The position numbers and the translations under genes were made by a program. The notes under the pieces are model-generated. The model had not been told where the DNA came from and did not search any database. It worked only from the letters and a program-made list of their open reading frames with translations. A stretch of DNA of 64,000 nucleotides, from NCBI GenBank assembly GCA_951802425.1, contig OX637803.1, positions 1,860,001-1,924,000 of the forward strand. The letters are read 5' to 3'. Shown piece by piece: positions 57,960 to 64,000 of the stretch (positions within the stretch are counted from its first letter, which is position 1; the number at the start of each line of letters is the position of its first letter). Origin of the DNA: Clavaria fumosa. Its lineage: Eukaryota; Basidiomycota; Agaricomycetes; Agaricales; Clavariaceae.

Positions 57960-60900
57960 GTGGGCCATCAGGAAATGGCCCAACTCGAGTTCAAAGTACA
58001 AATCTCCCCCCCCCCCCATGTTCCCGAGTAGAGCTGTGCTCAGAAAGGTGCTCATCGACAGCAGGAGTACTACCTCGGTCATGGATCACAATTTTGCTAA
58101 ATGAAACTGATTTCCCTTGGAATGACTCCTGGCCCCGATGATCACAAGGAATGTGGATGGTATGCCAAACTCGTGAGGACCCATTACACACTCCACCAAG
58201 GTTGCAATCAAGTTTGGTCTTGGTCATCGCGAGGTTATCGAGTGTTATCTGGGCGACTACCCTGACTTCGACCTTGTACTGGGCAATGATTGGCTCTGGA
58301 AACACAACCCTGTCATCGACTGGTGAACCTGTTCCCTCGAATTCCAGCATTGCTGTGGTCTTCCCTGTAGTGCTGCGGTCTGCGTCATTGCAAGTGACTC
58401 CCCTGATTGGCCAACCCTCTTCCTGCAAGTATTTGAAGAAGAGTTCTACAATGTTTTACCCCTGTACTGCCCCAGAGTCGATATCGACATCCAGCTAGAG
58501 GATGGTGCCCACCCATACTGGTCTCAAATTTACCTGACACCCAAGGCCTACCACGCAGAACTCTGGAAGTGGCTAGACAAGAACCTTGTGACCAGACATA
58601 TCTATCCAGGTCAGTCACTGTGGGCAAGCCCTCTCTTCTTCAAGAATGAAGGAGACAAGCTCCAGCCTGTGGTTGACTACAAACGGTTAAATGAAGTCAT
58701 GGTCAAGAATGCCTACCCTCTCCCTCTTATCCAGAACATCTACGACCACCTGCAGAAGTTCTGGTACTACTCAAAAATTGACATCCGGATCGAATTCAAC
58801 AATATCTGGGTGTCGAAGGAGAGCGAGAAGTTACTGGTGTTCATATGCGAATATGGACAATTCCTTTGTCGAGTTATGCCCTTCGGAGTGACTAACGCCC
58901 CTGTGATCTTCCAGGCCTTTATGGATGATGTCCTGAAGGATTTGGTGGCCACCAGCCAAGTCTTTGTATACATCAACGACATCCTCATCTGTTCCAATAC
59001 TTGCAAAGAACTCTGCAACCCTACGGCACGAGTTTTCCGGGTCCTCCAGGACAATCACCTGACCATCAAACCCACAAAGTGCAAAGTGCAAATTCGAGTG
59101 GACAGAGGTGACTTTCCTTGGAAACAAAATCCAGCAAGGGACCATCGAGAAAGGCGAGAAGAGATGCTCAGCAATTGACAACTGGCCAGTCCCGAAATCT
59201 GCCAAGGACACCTGCAGATATATGGCCCTCGGGAGTTACTACCGACAGTATATTCTGAACTATGCCAAGATTGCCACCCTGCTTCATGCCTGCACCAGCA
59301 AAGGTGAATTTGAATTAACGGATGCCATGCTAAAATCATTCCATGACATCCAGGATGCAATTTGGAATTCGGTTCAGGTCGCAATCCCCCAAGACAGGAT
59401 GCCTTGGAAGATCGAGACGGATGCCAGCGAAGTTGCAACCTCAGCCATCCTTTATCAGCAGCAGGATGGAGTATGGAGGATGGTAGACTGCCTATCGACC
59501 AAGCTTCAGGACGCCCAGCTGAATTACGATGTCTACGACTTGGAGCTTCTTGCGGTGGTATGTGCACTTGAGGAATGGCAACATTACCTCCTCGGTCAGG
59601 ACTTTGAGGTCCACATGGACCACAAGAACCTATCATATTTCTGGAAGCTGAACCTGCTCAACAGACACCAAAACTGGTGGAGACAGTTCCTATCACTCTT
59701 CTGCTTCAAGATCATTCCCCACTCTGGAAAATCGAATGCCGCCGCCAATGCCTTATCCCGCCATCCCAACTACGATGACCAACCTCCCCGCCCTGCCCAA
59801 GTCCTGCTACCGGACCACTTCTTCCAGGTTAATGAGACCCTGTCCCTAATGGAGAAACTGAGGATTGAACAGGCCCTGGAGACCCCTCCAGAAGAGGCGG
59901 AGAAAGATAAGGAAGGATACCTCCAGGTGCAGGAGAAGCTCTGGGTCCCGGCATCACTTGTAAAGGACATCCTCGATCTCCATCACTCAGCTCAGACTAC
60001 CGCACACCCTGGGATTGCCAAAACCCAAGTTTCAGTCACGAAATACTGGTATTGGCCTACACTCAAGAAGGACACCTGCACCTACATCATTGCCTGTGAC
60101 ATCTGTCCAAGGATAAAACCTCGACACAGACGAAAACCGGCCCCCCTTCACCCCCTCCCTATCCCCTCATGATCTTGGCAAGTCATCAGTTGGGATTTAA
60201 TTGGCCCTGTCTCGGAGTCCGCAGGCTACGACATGATTTTGGTTATCAAGGACTATTTAACCAAGACTATCATCCTCACCCTGACTGTCCAGGAACTCAC
60301 GTCAGAAGGAGCGGCCTCGATCCTCCTGGAGAAGATATATGCCTACTACAGACTTCCGGAGAAGGTAGTATCTGACTGAGGGGGACAGTTCATCTCCAAG
60401 TTCATGTGTGAAGTCTATGACAAGTTAGGAATCAAGTCAGCTGCATCCACTGCCTACCACCCCCAGATGGATGGGCTGGTAGAAAGGGCCAACCAAAAGG
60501 TTGAGGTAGTACTCCAAGCACTAACTAAAGAAGACCAGGCCGATTGGGCCACTGTGCTCCCCCTCACCCAGTTCGCCCTTAATTCACAACCCATCCACAA
60601 CTCGGACATCACCCCCTTCTCGACACTCCATGGCTTCGACCCTGCCCCAATCCCTGACTTCCCCTCCAGCTTCGACATACCCACCACCGACGAATTCCTG
60701 GCCAGGATTTCTGCCACCTGTGACCACCTCCGGGATGTCCTGCAAAAAGGGCAAACAACTGACTCTGCAACTTATGATGACCATTCATGAGAACTGGAGG
60801 TCTACAAGAAGGGTAACCCAGTGTATTTAGACTCATGGAACCTCCCCCTTCACCTCCCGTCAAAGAAGCTTGGCCCTAAATTCGTCAGTCCTTTCCCTGT

Positions 60901-61216
60901 GGAAGAAAAGGTGGGAACATCCGCCTACCATCTTACCCTTCCCCCAAGCTGGCGAATCTACCCAGTCTTCAACAAGACCTTACTCAAACCCTTCCATGGA
61001 GACCTGTCTTCCGTCTGACCGCCACCTGAACTTGTAGAAGGAGGAGAGCAGTACAACATCAAATGAGTCCTTGCCAAGAGGAAGAGGAGAGGGAAGGTCC
61101 AATACCTGGTGAGCTGGGTTGGTTATCTGCCTGAAGAGAATATGTGGGAGCCCCTGGAGAACCTCATGCATGTGAAGGAGGCCATCACAGAGTTTGTTCA
61201 GGAGAACAAATCTTAG
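57960..61216 (+). pseudogene. Chromovirus pol: protease, RT, RNase H, integrase, chromodomain
   Basis: Order seen: protease (LIDSRSTTSVMD, with DSR in place of the catalytic DSG; later LVLGNDWL), RT 58588-59100 (YSKID, MPFGVTNAPVIFQ, active site YIND in place of YxDD), a frameshift near 59100, then RNase H (ETDASEVATSAILYQQ, LELLAVVCALEEWQHYL, HMDHKNLSYF, AANALSRHPNYDDQ). The integrase has its HHCC finger (LHHSAQTTAHPG..CDICPR) and core (IKDYLTKTII, SD-stop-GGQF, VERANQKVE). A chromodomain at the end (LAKRKRRGKVQYLVSWVGYL, NMWEPLENL) would target heterochromatin. Internal stops near 58324, 60170, 60377, 60788, 61016 and 61064 are all TGA. Confidence 0.92.
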
Positions 61217-61227
61217 GAAGGGGAATA
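61214..61227 (+). promoter_or_regulatory. Polypurine tract of the chromovirus
   Basis: TAGGAAGGGGAATA directly before the 3' LTR; primes plus-strand synthesis in this family. Confidence 0.85.
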
Positions 61228-61863
61228 TGTTACGGCAACATCATGTGACCCGCAAAGGTCGCAGACACGTGACCTGTCACATGATCAGTAAGTCATGAGA
61301 CTCACATGACTACCACCGACAGTACAGCCCAAATGTGTGATGGCACATCAAGTGGGATGCCATCACCCTGTCAACAGTCTGACACTTGACATCGCCCATC
61401 AAGCAACTATCCCTAACGCAACCTTGTCCTCTCCTGTGCCCCTCCTTTACCACTATCCCATCCCCTTAATGTCCTTATCTCCCTCCCATGCCAGCTTCTC
61501 GTCCCCTTGGTGCCCTTGTTCCCTCTTTTACTGCTATCCTGTTCCCTCACTGACTGACGCTTCCCTTCCTGGCACTATTGTGACCCCATGATTGTTTCCA
61601 GGATACCTTCTTACCCTCCTGACTGTCACTTCCGTTGGACACTTCGCTCCCATTACCTTGTACTTCACTGTCTCTATAGGTATGGACTCAGTATATATAT
61701 GAGTAGACACAAAGCCTGTATTCTTCAGACTTTGATATTCTCAGACATTGCCTCTTTCTACCTCTGAAGTTGAGCCCTCATGTCTGCTATCCACATGACC
61801 TCTGCGACCTTGTCATGACTTCACCATGACCTTTGAGCTCCTGATTTAGGATGGACCATGACA
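61228..61863 (+). repeat. 3' LTR of the chromovirus, 636 bp
   Basis: Starts TGTTACGG and ends CCATGACA, the same length as the 5' LTR. Followed by the target duplication ACAAA (61864-61868). Confidence 0.93.
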
Positions 61864-62187
61864 ACAAAGTGCTTGAAAACTTTGATACACCCATATCCCA
61901 TATCCCATATCTCATTCAATGTTCAACAGATTTGCATGGTATTATGCCCACTCCACATACTTTAATAGAGGGAATGATATGCCAAAAAGGGCAGAGAGAT
62001 TTGAGTGAGAATTTAAGATGCTTGTCAGCAGTACCAGTGAGTCATTGTTATGGATCTGGTACTGGACATGGATCACCAGGAGTCAGAATGACTCAGACCA
62101 TTCCTCAATTATATCTAGAGTTCAGCCTACAGTGTATCCCTGCTCTACCAAAAAGGAGACATGTGAGATTGATCCTGCTGCCCGCAA

Positions 62188-62928
62188 TCAAATAACACTC
62201 TGTGTTCCATCTTCGTCCCATTTGTGCACAGAGCCGTCCCTCGAGCCGGACAAGAAAGATGTGCCGTCCGGCGCGCTCACAGCAGGAAGGATGCTGTGAC
62301 CAGAATGGCCCTCGTAGCGTGTCACTGGCACGCCAGTCAGCGCGTTGTACACCTCCACGGTCCCGTCTTGGTGCCCAGAGACAATGTGTTTGTCGCGCAG
62401 CCAAGACACAGAAGTCACGCCTGACAAGGCGGAGATAGTCCGCAAGCCTGTGTTCCATTCTTCCTCAATGCCACTCAGCACCATCACCCCGTTGGGAAAG
62501 CGGTACGTCCCGCAGACCAGCGACTTCCTTGGAGTGGAAGGCAGTACTGTAGCCGGGAATCACGAATGAACTCGAAGGCATTCGAGATAAATTGCTCTGC
62601 ATCGATGAACATGCGAACGAGCCAGTTATCGCTGTGGGCCTAGACCTTCTGCAAAGCAAGCCCCGTATAAGTATTCACGAACGAGAGTCGTAGGAGAATA
62701 CTCACTTCAAGCCACTCCGTCGCTTTGTGCAGCAGAGGGATTGCACAATCCAAGTGACCAAGAAGGCGCAGCGCCTCTACCCAGAAGATCAGGCCTTCTC
62801 GTGCAAAGCGTCGCAGCTCGACCACGAGTGGGTCATCGGGTCTCGTTTCCAAGGTTCGTCGTAAATGTCACGCCCAAAAAGTGCATGCATACTCTAACGC
62901 GCCGCCTTTCTTAGGACCGCGCACCTCG
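62188..62928 (-). pseudogene. NLR tail of the second NYN/NLR copy
   Basis: About 95% identical to 28207-28967: a helical part ending ATEWLE, an intron, then weak WD-like units (GHQDGTVEVYNALTG, GSRDGSVHKWDE). A small deletion near 62550 relative to the first copy breaks the frame. Similarity stops abruptly at GCGCACCTCG (62928); the NACHT-coding part present in the first copy is missing. Confidence 0.8.
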
Positions 62929-64000
62929 TATCCAAGGATGGATTCGTCGAGCCACAGGAAATTCTTGAGTTTCACTAATGATCAACCAACTATCAATCAC
63001 GGGCTATGATGCAACCGTTGACATACGCACCTTCTTTCTATATCGGCGCGAGTGAGACTAGCGTTGCGAGATATCTCGATAACAGCCAATGAGTCACCCA
63101 CCAAAACGTCAAACCGCATTTTATGATCGTTGAAGCTAGTCTTAACGTAGAAGAAGTGGTCCCTCAAGTCATGAACCCAGAATGAGAGTATATGTGACCT
63201 ACCCGATAACGCTCGACGATGTGTTGGATTTGCTGTACATAATTCTTTATCTGGTCCTGATCTTGGGCAACAACTCGGTGGTGGGGGAGGGATAATAAGG
63301 GTTGGGGGTGGTGCTGGTGCTGGTGTTGGTGGTGGCGGCGGCTGCTTGGTAGGAGACGCCGTCGTCGTCGAGGTCGCCGTCGTCACCCCAGTCGTCCCTG
63401 TCGTGTGTTCGCCCAGCTCACCCGATGCGTAACCGGAGGGCTTGCGACTGTGGCGCTTGCCGCCCTGCCCGTACGCATGATTACCATTAATACTGATATT
63501 GTTGTTGCCGTTGGGGTGCGCAAGCGATGTCGCCGGCTGCTGTGGGTGCTTGGGGTCTACGTCTGGCACGCGCTTGTACACGCGGACCTCGTAGCCCAGT
63601 TCCTCGGCGCTCTCGATGGGCTGATACAGCGGCGACGACGTCACGAGGACGCGTCGGCTGATGCGCCGCCCGCGCTCGAGGATGAGCGCAACGGCAGCGT
63701 GGGACATGTGCCTCTGCTTGTTGTGGTGAGTGTGTAGCGGATGCTTTCGCAGGTAATTAAGGAAACCGATAATAATATTAGAGCTGGAGTGGCCGTGGTT
63801 GGTCAGCCACAGACAAGTGCAGGAGCACTAGAGAGGAAAAAAAACGTACTGATCGATGAAGACGTGGATCAAGGGGTCCGGCGGCTGCGGCGCCGGGGGG
63901 CTAGCGTCGACTTTGGCAGAGCTTACGGGAGAGTTGTCGGCTAGGACGGCAGCAAGAGACGCCGCGTCCTCCGGGAACAGCAAGCGCAACTTGTGCGCGA
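62929..64000 (-). pseudogene. NYN-domain gene copy without NACHT, cut by the window end
   Basis: From the window end: NYN start (FIDQ at about 63850), intron with GTACGT donor, then SHAAVALILERGRRISRRVL and SPLYQPIESAEELGYEVRVY as in the first copy. After SGYAS the protein does not enter a NACHT domain but a Thr/Pro-rich linker (TTGTTGVTTATSTTTASP, PPPPPTPAPAPPP). An unrelated exon-like part follows (SFWVHDLRDHFFYVKTSFND, GDSLAVIEISRNASLTRADI). This linker probably shows the original NYN protein; the second half of a normal NYN domain is not found. The 5' end lies outside the window. Confidence 0.65.

Larger units (their letters stand above)
39662..61863 (+). mobile_element. Tf1/sushi-type chromovirus (Ty3/gypsy) with nested insertions
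   Basis: Two 636-bp LTRs enclose gag and pol remains. The target duplication is ACAAA (39657-39661 and 61864-61868); removing the element restores the sequence seen uninterrupted at 27880-27900 in the other module. Subtracting nested insertions leaves about 6.4 kb, the normal size. Domain order gag, protease, RT, RNase H, integrase, chromodomain identifies a chromovirus. Insertions: solo LTR with MITE (40945-42786), a partial and a complete second-family LTR (42851-46330), and a palindromic element (46546-56976). Dead: many stops, altered protease and RT active sites. Confidence 0.93.

Noticed and set aside
1..64000. tRNA and rRNA genes
   Set aside because: No cloverleaf or rRNA-like conserved stretch was noticed on either strand.

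Overview
The window is nuclear DNA of a filamentous basidiomycete, most likely an Agaricomycete. The evidence is short introns (about 45-60 bp) with GT..AG ends, expanded NACHT-WD40 (NWD) NLR genes, a tnp2/EnSpm transposase of the basidiomycete type, an Spt5-like NGN/KOW paralogue, a NYN-domain gene, Tf1/sushi-type chromovirus DNA and TTAGGG telomere-type repeats. I saw no rRNA, tRNA or CRISPR. It is a repeat-rich accessory region built by repeated nested transposition.

Layout. 0.8-5.0 kb: an EnSpm/tnp2 transposase gene (minus strand), split by a TA-flanked Tc1/mariner-type element that itself carries a hAT MITE. 5.2-8.8 kb: a TA-flanked element with short TIRs that is packed with micro- and minisatellites. 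8.9-19.3 kb: an island of host-like genes of mostly unknown function (a coiled-coil protein, two small unknown genes, an NGN/KOW Spt5-like gene, a gene with a SUMO-interaction-like tail), several of them frameshifted. 19.5-21.3 kb: a solo LTR and another hAT MITE. 21.7-32.3 kb: an NLR module bracketed by 277-bp inverted repeats. It holds an intact 1553-aa NWD gene with 16 nearly identical WD40 repeats, converging on a broken gene in which half of a NYN nuclease domain is fused in frame to a NACHT domain. 34.6-64.0 kb: a second copy of the same convergent pair. Its NWD gene is intact (1427 aa, 13 WD40 repeats). Its NYN copy lacks the NACHT part and runs off the window.

Between the two genes of the second copy sits a 22.2-kb insertion (39,662-61,863). 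A chromovirus with identical-length 636-bp LTRs and a 5-bp target duplication was itself hit several times inside gag: by solo LTRs of a second family (one carrying a hAT MITE), and by a 10.4-kb, almost perfectly palindromic element (46,546-56,976). That element has 5-kb arms, 5-bp TCTAG target duplications, (TTAGGG)3 tracts and a large GC-rich minisatellite in each arm. Removing it and one TCTAG restores an open gag frame. It contains no gene I can recognise and is the best candidate here for an undescribed class of mobile element.

The working genes are probably the two NWD receptors. Their WD40 arrays are almost identical except at a few codons per repeat, the pattern known for fungal nonself-recognition receptors.
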